This document shows positions 1 to 7,654 of a stretch of 64,000 bases of DNA, piece by piece; the first letter of the stretch is position 1, and each line of letters opens with the position of its first letter. Location of the stretch: positions 20,716-84,715 of the forward strand of contig NZ_JBLTWO010000013.1 in the NCBI RefSeq assembly GCF_049889055.1. The letters are read 5' to 3'. The notes under the pieces were generated by a model, which saw nothing but the letters and a program-made list of their open reading frames with translations, was not told the DNA's origin and made no database searches. A program made the position numbers and the translations under genes. The stretch is from Rhizorhabdus sp049889055. GTDB taxonomy: Bacteria > Pseudomonadota > Alphaproteobacteria > Sphingomonadales > Sphingomonadaceae.

Positions 1-325
1 GGTCGATCATGTGATCGAGCTCGGGGGCGCGGGAACTTTGCAGAACTCATTGTCTGCATTGGGGCTAAACGGTCATTTGGCACTCATTGGGGCGCTCGAT
101 GGATTTGGCGGAACGATCGACGCCTTGCCATTGATCTTCTCGGCCCTCCGCTTGAGTGCCGTAATGGTCGGCTCGCGCAAGGACCATGAGGACCTCGCAG
201 AATTCATGGCCGGCAAAGGGCTGAAACCCGTAATCGACAGCAGCTATCCCTTCGATCAGGCGGAAGCCGCTTATACAAGGGCCAGTCAGGGCGCCTTTGG
301 CAAAGTGGTGGTGACCCTTGGTTGA
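1..325 (+). CDS. Zinc-type alcohol dehydrogenase / quinone reductase-like MDR protein, C-terminal part (5' truncated)
   Basis: The reading frame is open from base 2 and enters from outside the window, so only about the last 108 residues are present and the true start is missing. What remains looks like the end of an MDR Rossmann domain: a conserved ELGG-G-TL stretch, a strand and loop (GHLALIGAL), then the family C-terminus with F-x-QAEAAYTRAS and a closing GKVVVTLG. This matches NAD(P)-dependent medium-chain dehydrogenases of the alcohol dehydrogenase/quinone reductase type. The substrate and zinc-binding residues lie outside the window. The gene stands alone; the next gene is on the other strand. 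Confidence 0.8.
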   Translation, partial: VDHVIELGGAGTLQNSLSALGLNGHLALIGALDGFGGTIDALPLIFSALRLSAVMVGSRKDHEDLAEFMAGKGLKPVIDSSYPFDQAEAAYTRASQGAFGKVVVTLG

Positions 326-418
326 GCCGAAAGACCACTTCGTAGCGGCGTAGTCCTGGCAAAACTGCCACGCTGATAATCGGGCAGCGAACCTTCTCCC
401 GCTCGCGAACGGAGTGGC

Positions 419-1285
419 CTAGTTCGCCGTCACTTCATGGGCGAAGGCCGCGACGTCCTTGAGCACGGGCACGTCGCCCCGAAACGGTTTGGCGAGACCG
501 GTGACGATGCCGACATGGCCGGTCTTCGGATATATTTTCAGTTCCGAATCCGCACCGGCGGCACGCAGGCGACGGGACAGGTTGATCGAGTTCTTCGGCC
601 AGACGGTGCCGTCCTCGCCGCCATGGAGCAGCAGGGTCGGGGGTGACCCGGCAGAGGCATAGTGGATCGGCTGGGTCTCGTCAGCACGCGGCCAGGCGCC
701 GAAGGTCTTCTCCACCACCGCCCCCTTCAGCGGCAGGAAATCATAGGGCCCTGCCAGCCCCGCAAAGCCCCGCACGGCGGCGCGATCGGCGCCCAGCCAT
801 TGCGGGTCGAGCGCCAGCATCGCGGCATTATAAGCCCCCGCCGAGTGGCCGACGAGGACGATCCGATCGGGATCGCCGCCATATTGCGCGGCATGGGCAC
901 GCGCCCAGCGGACGGCGGCAGCGCAATCCTCGAGGAAGCCGGGAAAGCGGACCTCGGGCACCAGTCGATAGTCGGGCACGACCGTGACGAAGCCCTGTCC
1001 CGCGAGTGCGCGGCCGGCGAAATGATAGCCCTCGCGGGTGCCGTCGGCCCAGGAGCCGCCATAGAAGAAGACGATCATCGGAAGTTTCGCGCCGTCGCGC
1101 GCGACCGGAGCGTAGACGTCGAGCATCCGGCGCGGGCCTTCGCCATAAGCAATGTCGCCCGCGACCTTCCGGCTGCTGCCGTCCTTCGGCATCACCGCGT
1201 CGAAGGTTCGCAGCGGCGAACAGGCAGCGATCGCCAGTGCCCCGCCAAGGACCAGGGCAAGCCCCGCCACCGTCAGTCTCGTCAT
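419..1285 (-). CDS. Alpha/beta-hydrolase fold lipoprotein esterase (carboxylesterase/BD-FAE-like)
   Basis: Predicted serine esterase of about 288 residues, probably anchored as a lipoprotein: a hydrophobic N-terminus ends in an IAAC lipobox (Cys22). The catalytic layout is visible as an oxyanion-hole motif FYGGSW (74-79, replacing the usual HGGxW), nucleophile Ser148 in GHSAG, Asp225 in HGGEDG and His257 in KTGH. The family (carboxylesterase, kynurenine formamidase, feruloyl esterase-like) hydrolyses small esters or amides; the substrate here is unknown. In-frame ATGs occur at 1300, 1288 and 1285. I prefer 1285 because a GGAGGG motif lies just upstream and this start gives a standard lipoprotein signal. 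It is divergent from the OsmC gene. Confidence 0.85.
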   Translation of the reverse strand: MTRLTVAGLALVLGGALAIAACSPLRTFDAVMPKDGSSRKVAGDIAYGEGPRRMLDVYAPVARDGAKLPMIVFFYGGSWADGTREGYHFAGRALAGQGFVTVVPDYRLVPEVRFPGFLEDCAAAVRWARAHAAQYGGDPDRIVLVGHSAGAYNAAMLALDPQWLGADRAAVRGFAGLAGPYDFLPLKGAVVEKTFGAWPRADETQPIHYASAGSPPTLLLHGGEDGTVWPKNSINLSRRLRAAGADSELKIYPKTGHVGIVTGLAKPFRGDVPVLKDVAAFAHEVTAN

Positions 1286-1386
1286 CATCCCTCCGCACAT
1301 ATCGGATATCAGGCACTACGCCAGTCGGGCCGTTTCGGTTGCGTCATGCGTTGTCGCGCAGAACCTCAGCACGAAAGGACATATCG

Positions 1387-1812
1387 ATGATCGTTCGCAG
1401 CGGATCGGCCAGCTATTCGGGCCTCGGCAAGGATGGGAAGGGCCATGTCTCGACCCAGTCGGGCGTGCTGTCCGACCAGCCTTATGGTTTCAACACACGC
1501 TTTGAGGACGGCAAGGGCACCAACCCCGAGGAACTGATCGCCGCCGCCCACGCCTCCTGCTTCACCATGGCGCTGAGCTTTGCGCTGGCGGGCGCCGGCT
1601 ATACGGCCGGCGAGTTGAAGACCGAGGCGAAGGTATCGCTCGACAAGGACGGCGCCGGCTTCAAGGTGACCCGCTCGGCGCTGACGCTGGAAGCGCAGGT
1701 CGATGGCATCGACGAGACGGAGTTCGGGCGTATCGCCGACGAGGCCAAGGCCAATTGCCCGATCTCGAAACTGCTCAACGCGGAGATCACGCTGGACCGC
1801 AAGCTGGTCTGA
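1387..1812 (+). CDS. OsmC family peroxiredoxin (organic hydroperoxide/osmotic stress protein)
   Basis: A 141-residue protein of the usual OsmC length. Family features are the N-terminal strand-rich segment, the TNPEELIAAAHASCFTMAL block with the peroxidatic Cys58, and a second conserved Cys124 in the KANCPISKLL helix. In the family these two cysteines reduce organic hydroperoxides in the cytoplasm using dithiol donors. The ATG at 1387 is preceded by AAGGA at suitable spacing; an in-frame upstream extension is low-complexity and overlaps the divergent esterase, so it was discarded. It is a single-gene unit followed by a hairpin. The assignment to the OsmC branch rather than Ohr is moderately certain. 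Confidence 0.92.
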   Translation: MIVRSGSASYSGLGKDGKGHVSTQSGVLSDQPYGFNTRFEDGKGTNPEELIAAAHASCFTMALSFALAGAGYTAGELKTEAKVSLDKDGAGFKVTRSALTLEAQVDGIDETEFGRIADEAKANCPISKLLNAEITLDRKLV

Positions 1813-1828
1813 TCGTTCGGATGCGAAA

Positions 1829-1857
1829 GAGGCTCCGACGGAACACGCCGGAGCCTC
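1829..1857 (+). terminator. Perfect 9-bp hairpin after the OsmC gene
   Basis: An inverted repeat with arms 1829-1837 and 1849-1857 around an 11-base loop begins 17 bases after the OsmC stop. No T-run follows, so it may be a weak terminator or mRNA-stabilising stem between two convergent genes. Confidence 0.45.
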
Positions 1858-1910
1858 GATCAGTTGGTGAACGGTAGGAAAGGGAGCGTTGGACGCTGCC
1901 CCGGCCGTGG

Positions 1911-2126
1911 TCAGCGCTGCTGGTCGCGATCGGGAAGGCGATCCTGCCGATCGGCTTCCTCGCGATCGGCCTGTCCGCCCGAGGACTTGCCGTCCTGCTC
2001 GCGGCGCTGGTCCTGGCGCTGTTGCTCCAGCTGGCCGTCGCGCTGCTGATCCTGCTGGCTCTGCGAGCCGCGGCCCTGGTCCATCTGCTGATTGCGGTCG
2101 TTGCCGCCCTGGCGATTCTCGCTCAT
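1911..2126 (-). CDS. Small, highly charged Gln/Arg/Asp-rich hypothetical protein
   Basis: A 71-residue protein composed almost entirely of Q, R, D, E, S, G and N, with repeated QQ, DQ, RD and RQ pairs and no hydrophobic core, so it is predicted to be disordered. The ATG at 2126 is preceded by a clear AGGAG at good spacing on the minus strand, which argues for a real gene. The composition is reminiscent of small hydrophilic, desiccation or stress-type proteins, but no family is recognised and no function is assigned. It stands alone between the convergent OsmC gene and the divergent homoserine dehydrogenase. Confidence 0.6.
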   Translation of the reverse strand: MSENRQGGNDRNQQMDQGRGSQSQQDQQRDGQLEQQRQDQRREQDGKSSGGQADREEADRQDRLPDRDQQR

Positions 2127-2322
2127 GGCATCATCTCCTGTGATCGTCCCGGAAGCGGGATGCGGGTAGAACAGACCGGCAATGACCTTCGTTCCTGGCC
2201 ATTCGCCCAAGTGTTTGAAAATGCGATATTGTGCCTGCGAAACGATGCGCGCCGCATTGCAGGCGTTGCGAAGCGGCGGCTTGGCCCCTAGGACGCGGGC
2301 GTCATTGAGTCAGGGGATAGCT

Positions 2323-3615
2323 ATGTCGCAACCGTTGAGGGTGGCGCTCGCGGGACTGGGTACGGTCGGGGCCGGGGTCGTCAAGTTGATCGACGAGAAC
2401 CGCACGCTGATCGAGCGTCGTGCCGGTCGTCCGATCGAGGTCGTCGCGGTTTCAGCGCGCGACCGGTCGCGTGATCGCGGTGTCGATCTCGCCCGCTTCG
2501 CCTGGGTCGACGATGCGACCACGCTGGCCGCGGCGCATGATGTGGACGTCGTGGTCGAACTCGTCGGCGGTGCCGATGGCCCGGCGCTCACGCTGGCGCG
2601 CGAGACGCTTGCCGCCGGCAAGCCCTTCGTGACCGCCAACAAGGCGATGATCGCGCATCATGGCATCGAACTGGCGACCATCGCCGAAAAACAGGGCGTC
2701 GCGCTGAAATACGAAGCCGCCGTCGCAGGCGGCATTCCGGTGATCAAGGGGCTGCGCGAGGGCGCCGCCGCCAATGTCATCAGCCATGTTTTCGGCATCC
2801 TGAACGGCACCTGCAACTATATCCTGACCGAGATGGAGGAGAAGGGCGCCAGCTTCGCCGATGTCCTCGCCGAGGCGCAGCGGCTGGGCTATGCCGAGGC
2901 CGATCCCAGCTTCGACATCGACGGCGTCGACGCCGCGCACAAGCTGTCGATCCTCTCCAGCCTGGCCTTCGGCACGGCGGTCGACTTCGCATCGATCGCG
3001 ATCACCGGTATCCGCCACGTCATCGCGGCCGATATTGCCGAGGCTGCCGCTCTGGGCTTCCGCGTCCGGCTGGTCGGCCATGGCGAGGCGAGCGACAAGG
3101 GGCTGTTCCAGCGGGTCCACCCCTGCCTCGTCCCGCTCAGCCATCCGCTCGCCCATGTCTCGGGCTCGCTCAACGCGGTCGTGGCGCATGGCAATTTCGT
3201 CGGCCAGCTGTTCTTTCAGGGGCGCGGCGCGGGCGAGGGGCCGACCGCTTCCGCTGTGGTCGCCGACCTGATCGACATTGCGCGCGGCGAAACCGGGCCG
3301 GCCTTTGCCATGCCCGTCGCCGCCCTTGCCACGCCTGCGCCGGCGAAGGCGGGGGATCGTCGCGGTCGCGCCTATCTGCGCTTCACCGTCGCCGACCGCC
3401 CCGGCGTCCTGGCAGAGCTGACCGCGGCGATGCGCGACGCGGGCGTCTCGATCGAAAGCCTGATCCAGCGCGGCGCGTCGGACGATGGCAATGTGCTGAT
3501 CGCGATGGTCACCCATGTCGGCCCGGAACGCGCCGTGGTCGATGCGCTCGACCGGCTCGAAGGCTCCCAGAGCCTTGCCGGCAAGCCGATGCTCATGCAC
3601 ATTCTCGACGACTGA
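2323..3615 (+). CDS. hom: Homoserine dehydrogenase
   Basis: Monofunctional homoserine dehydrogenase (EC 1.1.1.3), 430 residues, which reduces aspartate semialdehyde to homoserine on the route to threonine and methionine. An N-terminal Rossmann domain carries GLGTVG (about residues 11-16) and a VTANKAMIA segment with the conserved lysine. The catalytic domain has GILNGTCNYIL and EADPSFDIDGVDAAHKL. A C-terminal ACT domain (about 345-430, starting near RAYLRFTVADRPGVL) predicts feedback regulation by an amino acid. The start at 2323 is chosen for the upstream AGGGGA; in-frame upstream sequence is not conserved-looking. glpX follows after 97 bases and then recJ, an order I recall as common in alphaproteobacteria. 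Confidence 0.97.
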   Translation: MSQPLRVALAGLGTVGAGVVKLIDENRTLIERRAGRPIEVVAVSARDRSRDRGVDLARFAWVDDATTLAAAHDVDVVVELVGGADGPALTLARETLAAGKPFVTANKAMIAHHGIELATIAEKQGVALKYEAAVAGGIPVIKGLREGAAANVISHVFGILNGTCNYILTEMEEKGASFADVLAEAQRLGYAEADPSFDIDGVDAAHKLSILSSLAFGTAVDFASIAITGIRHVIAADIAEAAALGFRVRLVGHGEASDKGLFQRVHPCLVPLSHPLAHVSGSLNAVVAHGNFVGQLFFQGRGAGEGPTASAVVADLIDIARGETGPAFAMPVAALATPAPAKAGDRRGRAYLRFTVADRPGVLAELTAAMRDAGVSIESLIQRGASDDGNVLIAMVTHVGPERAVVDALDRLEGSQSLAGKPMLMHILDD

Positions 3616-3712
3616 TCGCAATCGCGGGCCCGGCCGCGCCGGGCTTCTCGACATTGTAACCGGCCTCGCCTAAGCGCTTCGGCCGAACGAAAAGCAGAAA
3701 AGGCATTCCTTG

Positions 3713-4687
3713 ATGGTGAAGGCAAGCAAGGCCCTCGACCGGGTCCTCGTTCTGGAGATGGTGCGCGTTACCGAGGCTGCGGCGATCGCCGCGTCGAAGC
3801 TGATCGGCCGGGGTGACGAGAAGGCGGCCGACCATGCCGCAGTCGAAGCGATGCGCGAGGCTTTCAACGGCCTCGAGTTCGACGGCACCGTCGTGATAGG
3901 CGAGGGCGAGCGCGACGAAGCCCCGATGCTCTACATCGGCGAGAAGGTCGGATCGGGCATCGGCACCGGCCCGAAGATCGACATTGCTCTCGATCCGCTC
4001 GAAGGCACCACCATCACCGCCAAGGCCGGCCCCAACGCGCTGGCCGTGCTGGCGATCGCCGAAGAAGGCGGCCTGCTCAACGCACCCGACGTCTACATGG
4101 ACAAGCTGGCGATCGGGCCGGGCTATGCAGACGGGATCGTCGGCCTCGACCGCAGCCCGACCGAGAATGTCAAGGCGCTGGCCAAGGCCAAAGGCGTCGA
4201 GCCCGACGAGATCATCGCCTGCGTGCTCGATCGTCCGCGCCACGAAAAGCTGATCGCCGAGCTGCGCTCGCTCGGCTGCGGCATCGTCCTCATTCCCGAC
4301 GGCGACGTCGCCGGCGTGATCGCGGTGACCAATCCCGACACGACGATCGACATCTATATGGGCTCGGGCGGCGCGCCGGAAGGCGTGCTCGCGGCGGCGG
4401 CGCTGAAGTGCGTCGGTGGCCAGTTCGAGGGCCGGCTGCTGTTCCGTAACGAGGACGAGAAGTCGCGCGCCCGCCGCTGGGGCGTCACCGATTTCGACCG
4501 GATCTACAAGCTCGACGATCTGGTGAAGGGCGATGCCATCTTCGCTGCAACGGGCGTCACCGACGGCTCGCTGCTCGAAGGTGTCAAGCGCCGTGCCAAT
4601 GGCCTGATGACCACCGAGAGCGTCGTGATGCGCGCCTCCTCCGGCACGGTCCGCTGGGTCAAGGGCGAGCACCGCAAGACCCGCTGA
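3713..4687 (+). CDS. glpX: Fructose-1,6-bisphosphatase class II
   Basis: A 324-residue GlpX-type phosphatase that hydrolyses fructose-1,6-bisphosphate (some members also sedoheptulose-1,7-bisphosphate) in gluconeogenesis. The lithium-sensitive phosphatase signature DPLEGT (94-99) is present with the upstream metal-site segment VIGEGERDEAPML, and the following TITAKAGPNALAVLA block is typical of the class. ATG at 3713 is taken as the start; a TTG directly before it is in frame but less likely. It lies between homoserine dehydrogenase and recJ and ends in a rho-independent terminator candidate, so glpX and hom may share transcripts while recJ has its own. Confidence 0.97.
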   Translation: MVKASKALDRVLVLEMVRVTEAAAIAASKLIGRGDEKAADHAAVEAMREAFNGLEFDGTVVIGEGERDEAPMLYIGEKVGSGIGTGPKIDIALDPLEGTTITAKAGPNALAVLAIAEEGGLLNAPDVYMDKLAIGPGYADGIVGLDRSPTENVKALAKAKGVEPDEIIACVLDRPRHEKLIAELRSLGCGIVLIPDGDVAGVIAVTNPDTTIDIYMGSGGAPEGVLAAAALKCVGGQFEGRLLFRNEDEKSRARRWGVTDFDRIYKLDDLVKGDAIFAATGVTDGSLLEGVKRRANGLMTTESVVMRASSGTVRWVKGEHRKTR

Positions 4688-4713
4688 TCCGTTCCGGACA
4701 AGCGGTAAGGAAC

Positions 4714-4750
4714 AAGGGGCGTCCACCACGCGGGGGGCGCCCTTTCCTTT
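4714..4750 (+). terminator. Rho-independent terminator candidate after glpX
   Basis: An 11-bp stem with two G-T pairs (arms 4714-4724 and 4735-4745) starts 27 bases after the glpX stop and runs into a pyrimidine/T-rich tail. It lies in the short gap before recJ. Confidence 0.65.
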
Positions 4751-4778
4751 GGGGGCAGCAAGGCGCTAAGGCAGCGCC

Positions 4779-6545
4779 ATGCGATCACCCGTCCTCAACA
4801 TCACCCGTTCGATCCTTGGCCAGCCCTGGCATTGGCGTGGGGGCACGGTCGACGGCATCGACGCCAATTTCGAGCCCGATGACCTCGTCGCCCAGCTGCT
4901 CCTCGCGCGCGGCTGCCCGCGTGACGGCATAGAGGCGCACCGCGCGCCGACGATCCGCGCCTTCATGCCTGATCCCTCGATCTTCCGCGACATGGACAAG
5001 GCCGCCGAGCGCCTCGCCGACGCGGTGCAGGCGGGCGAGAAGGTCACGATCTTCGGCGATTATGACGTCGACGGGGCGACCTCGGCTGCGCTGCTGATCC
5101 GGCTGCTGCGGATGCTCGGGCTCGAGGCGGGGGCCTATATCCCCGACCGGCTGATGGAGGGCTATGGCCCCTCGGGCGAGGCGCTGCTGCGGATCGGGCA
5201 GGGGGGCTCGCGCCTGATCGTAACCGTGGACTGCGGCGCGCAGGCGTTCGAGGCGCTCCAGCTGGCGAGCGATGCGGGGCTGGAGGTGATCGTCGTCGAT
5301 CACCATAAATGTGCCGCCGCGCTCCCGCGCGCCTATGCGCTGGTCAATCCGAACCGCCTCGACGAGGAGGAGGGCGCCGCCCATGGCCATCTGGCGGCGG
5401 TCGGGGTCGCCTTCCTGCTGGGCGCCGCGCTGATCCGCGTGCTGCGCCAGCGCGGCTGGTTCGCGACCCGCGCCGAACCCCGGCTGATGGATCTGCTCGA
5501 CATCGTGGCGCTGGGCACGGTCGCCGATGTCGCCTCGCTGCGCGGGCTCAACCGGGCGTTCGTGGCGCAGGGGATCAAGGTGATGGCCGGCCGGCGCAAT
5601 ATCGGCCTCGCCGCGCTGATCGAGGCGTCGCGGCTGGAACGCGCGCCGACCTGCACCGATCTGGGCTTCGCGCTCGGCCCGCGCATCAACGCCGGCGGGC
5701 GGGTCGGCAAGTCCGATCTGGGCGTGCGCCTGTTGACGACCGAGGATCGGGACGAGGCGCGGACGATCGCGGCCGAGCTCGACCGTCTCAACGAGGAACG
5801 GCGCGCGATCGAGAAGCTGGTGCAGGATCAGGCCGAGGAAATGGCCGACCGGCTGGCGAATCGATCGGTGCCCGTCGTGGCGGGCACAGGCTGGCATCCC
5901 GGCGTCATTGGTATCGTCGCGGGTCGGCTCAAGGAGAAGCTTGGCCGTCCCGCGATCGTCATCGCGCTCGACGAGGCCGGGATCGGCAAGGGCTCGGGCC
6001 GCTCGATCTCGGGCGTCGACCTGGGTGCGGCCATCCTTGCGGCGAAGGACATGGGCCTGCTGGTCGCAGGCGGCGGCCATGCGATGGCGGCGGGCGTCAC
6101 CGTGGCGCCGGGCGCCGTCGACGCGCTCGCCGACTTCCTCGACGACCGTCTGGCTGCCGACGTGTCCCGCGCCCGCGACGACCGCGCGCTGCTGCTCGAC
6201 GCTGTCGTGGCGCCTGGAGGGGTCACTCCGTCACTGGTGGAGGCGCTGGAGGCCGGCGGCCCCTATGGCGCGGGCTGGCCTTCTCCGCGCATCGCAGCGG
6301 GCGCGGTGCGCGTCATCCGCGCCGATGTGGTGGGCAACGGCCATGTCCGCGCGGTGGTGTCGGGCCGAGACGGCCGCTCGATCAAGACGATCGCCTTCCG
6401 CGCTGCCGACAATGCGCTTGGCCAGTCCCTGCTGGGCGCGGGCCCCGACCGGACGCTGTGGATCGCCGGCCGCCCGAAGATCGACGACTGGGGCAACCGC
6501 CCCGCCGCCGAGCTTCATGTCGAGGATGCGGCCTGGGCCGACTGA
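4779..6545 (+). CDS. recJ: Single-stranded-DNA-specific exonuclease RecJ
   Basis: A 588-residue 5'-3' exonuclease of the DHH phosphoesterase superfamily that acts in recombination and mismatch repair. Motif I is GDYDVDG (93-99), followed by a TVDCGAQ motif, the DHH motif VVDHHK, and GTVADVASL. The DHHA1 domain carries GRSISGVDLGAAI and GGGHAMAAGVTV, and a C-terminal OB-fold region closes the protein. Length and domain order match the family. The ATG at 4779 follows the glpX terminator by about 30 bases. tRNA-Glu lies directly downstream. Confidence 0.97.
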   Translation: MRSPVLNITRSILGQPWHWRGGTVDGIDANFEPDDLVAQLLLARGCPRDGIEAHRAPTIRAFMPDPSIFRDMDKAAERLADAVQAGEKVTIFGDYDVDGATSAALLIRLLRMLGLEAGAYIPDRLMEGYGPSGEALLRIGQGGSRLIVTVDCGAQAFEALQLASDAGLEVIVVDHHKCAAALPRAYALVNPNRLDEEEGAAHGHLAAVGVAFLLGAALIRVLRQRGWFATRAEPRLMDLLDIVALGTVADVASLRGLNRAFVAQGIKVMAGRRNIGLAALIEASRLERAPTCTDLGFALGPRINAGGRVGKSDLGVRLLTTEDRDEARTIAAELDRLNEERRAIEKLVQDQAEEMADRLANRSVPVVAGTGWHPGVIGIVAGRLKEKLGRPAIVIALDEAGIGKGSGRSISGVDLGAAILAAKDMGLLVAGGGHAMAAGVTVAPGAVDALADFLDDRLAADVSRARDDRALLLDAVVAPGGVTPSLVEALEAGGPYGAGWPSPRIAAGAVRVIRADVVGNGHVRAVVSGRDGRSIKTIAFRAADNALGQSLLGAGPDRTLWIAGRPKIDDWGNRPAAELHVEDAAWAD

Positions 6546-6621
6546 GTTATTTGCACAATATCGACGAACCGCCCTTGACCATCTCCGGCACCTGCCCTAA
6601 TCGGCCCGCCACACGCTGCAC

Positions 6622-6697
6622 GGCCCCATCGTCTAGCGGTCTAGGACGTCGCCCTTTCACGGCGAAAACACGGGTTCGAGTCCCGTTGGGGTCACCA
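6622..6697 (+). tRNA. tRNA-Glu (anticodon TTC)
   Basis: A 76-base cloverleaf with the 3' CCA encoded. The acceptor stem (6622-6628 with 6687-6693) pairs with one G-T wobble. The anticodon stem CGCC/GGCG encloses a loop CTTTCAC, giving anticodon TTC. The T-arm carries GGTTCGAGTCC. A toxin-antitoxin pair lies immediately downstream. Confidence 0.97.
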
Positions 6698-6764
6698 TTG
6701 CTCATTCGGAAGCCCGGATGTCGGCAATAGCCGTTCAGCGACTTTCCTGCTCATCAACTGCTAG

Positions 6765-7259
6765 CTAGCCGAAGGCTTCAACCACCGTATCGATCGGCAG
6801 GAACAGCATATGGCTGTTTGCCGGATACTCGATGAATTCGGCGCAGGCGAGGTAGAAGCGTTTTGCTCGCTCGTCCTTTGCGTGCACCATGACCGCGCCG
6901 ATACCGATGCTTTGCGATGCCACTGCTATCCGTCGCAGGGCGTCAGCGAGGAGATCGGCGCCGAGGCCTCGGCCCGCGTGGCTCTTGCTGACTGCCAGCC
7001 GACCGATCACGGAGACGGGTATCGAATCTGGCGCATTACGACGGAGTCGGCCTGGAGCGGCGGAGCGCTCGATTGCTCCGGCCGAAATGCAGAAAAAGCC
7101 AACCACCTCGCCATCGTCACAGACGACATATGTGCGCGAGAATCGGCTTTCGTTTTTGAGAGCCCGTTTCGTGAGCCAGTCATTGAGCGCCGCGTTGCCG
7201 CAGTCGAATCCCTCCAGCATATGAGCCGCTGTCAGCGGGACTGGTGCCGACAGGCCCAT
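6765..7259 (-). CDS. GNAT-family acetyltransferase toxin (TacT-like) of a DUF1778/GNAT toxin-antitoxin pair
   Basis: A 164-residue GNAT protein. The acetyl-CoA binding motif A is visible as SVIGRLAVSKSHAGRGLG (83-100), followed by the amphipathic helix and a C-terminal RAKRFYLACAEFIEYP with Tyr136 where TacT-type toxins carry a catalytic tyrosine. Known TacT-family toxins acetylate charged tRNAs and block translation; that activity is inferred here from family and context. It lies 17 bases downstream of the DUF1778 antitoxin gene on the same strand. A few additional residues outside the GNAT core vary in this family, so the exact tRNA target cannot be stated. Confidence 0.88.
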   Translation of the reverse strand: MGLSAPVPLTAAHMLEGFDCGNAALNDWLTKRALKNESRFSRTYVVCDDGEVVGFFCISAGAIERSAAPGRLRRNAPDSIPVSVIGRLAVSKSHAGRGLGADLLADALRRIAVASQSIGIGAVMVHAKDERAKRFYLACAEFIEYPANSHMLFLPIDTVVEAFG

Positions 7260-7276
7260 TAAAGTCTTAATGTCGT

Positions 7277-7594
7277 TCAGGCGTCCCAGGCCGGGGTGCG
7301 CCGCAACAGGGTGCGCAGCTTGGGGCCGGGGGCGGGCGGATTGTCGAGAGCGTCGACGAAGGCGTCGTAGCGAGCATCGTCGAGCACAAAGAGACGCTGA
7401 TCCAGCAGGACGTCCGTGGCGCGCGACCGGGCACTTTCGACCATGAATTCTGTACGTGTCTTGCCGAGAATGGCGGCGGCATCGTCGATCATCCGCCGGG
7501 TCTGCGCCTCGATCCGAAGATTGATGCTGGCCTTCGCATCCGAAGCGTCGGAACGCTCCGGGACAGGGGTCGAAGTGGACATAGCTTTTGCCAT
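7277..7594 (-). CDS. DUF1778 (ribbon-helix-helix) antitoxin, TacA-like
   Basis: A 105-residue protein with the DUF1778 core SINLRIEAQTRRMIDDAAAILGKTRTEFMVESARSRA split over a ribbon-helix-helix N-terminal half (about residues 23-60). The C-terminal part (LFVLDDARYDAFVDALDNPP) is the conserved toxin-neutralising segment. It precedes its GNAT toxin by 17 bases, the normal antitoxin-first order. ATG codons occur at residue 1 and residue 5; I keep the first. Such antitoxins bind their own promoter with the toxin, and a palindrome sits just upstream of this start. Confidence 0.9.
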   Translation of the reverse strand: MAKAMSTSTPVPERSDASDAKASINLRIEAQTRRMIDDAAAILGKTRTEFMVESARSRATDVLLDQRLFVLDDARYDAFVDALDNPPAPGPKLRTLLRRTPAWDA

Positions 7595-7605
7595 GTCGAT
7601 AATCT

Positions 7606-7629
7606 GATATGTCGTATCTACGTTGTCAA
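7606..7629 (-). promoter_or_regulatory. Promoter/operator region of the toxin-antitoxin operon
   Basis: On the minus strand a consensus-like TTGACA (7629-7624) lies about 30 bases before the antitoxin start. Between it and the gene is a partly symmetric GATATGTCGTATC (7606-7618). The -10 box is unclear. This is a candidate autoregulatory site for a ribbon-helix-helix antitoxin. Confidence 0.45.
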
Positions 7630-7654
7630 TACGCCAATACTGCCTTGTCCCCGT

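Noticed and set aside
2127..2322. Possible amino-acid-responsive leader or SAM riboswitch ahead of homoserine dehydrogenase
   Set aside because: No conserved riboswitch core or attenuator-like peptide with runs of Thr or Met codons could be recognised; only a weak TTGAAA-like hexamer.
6698..6764. Attachment-site repeat of the tRNA-Glu 3' end
   Set aside because: I searched by eye for a second copy of the tRNA 3' end in the nearby flank and did not see one; no integrase gene is present.
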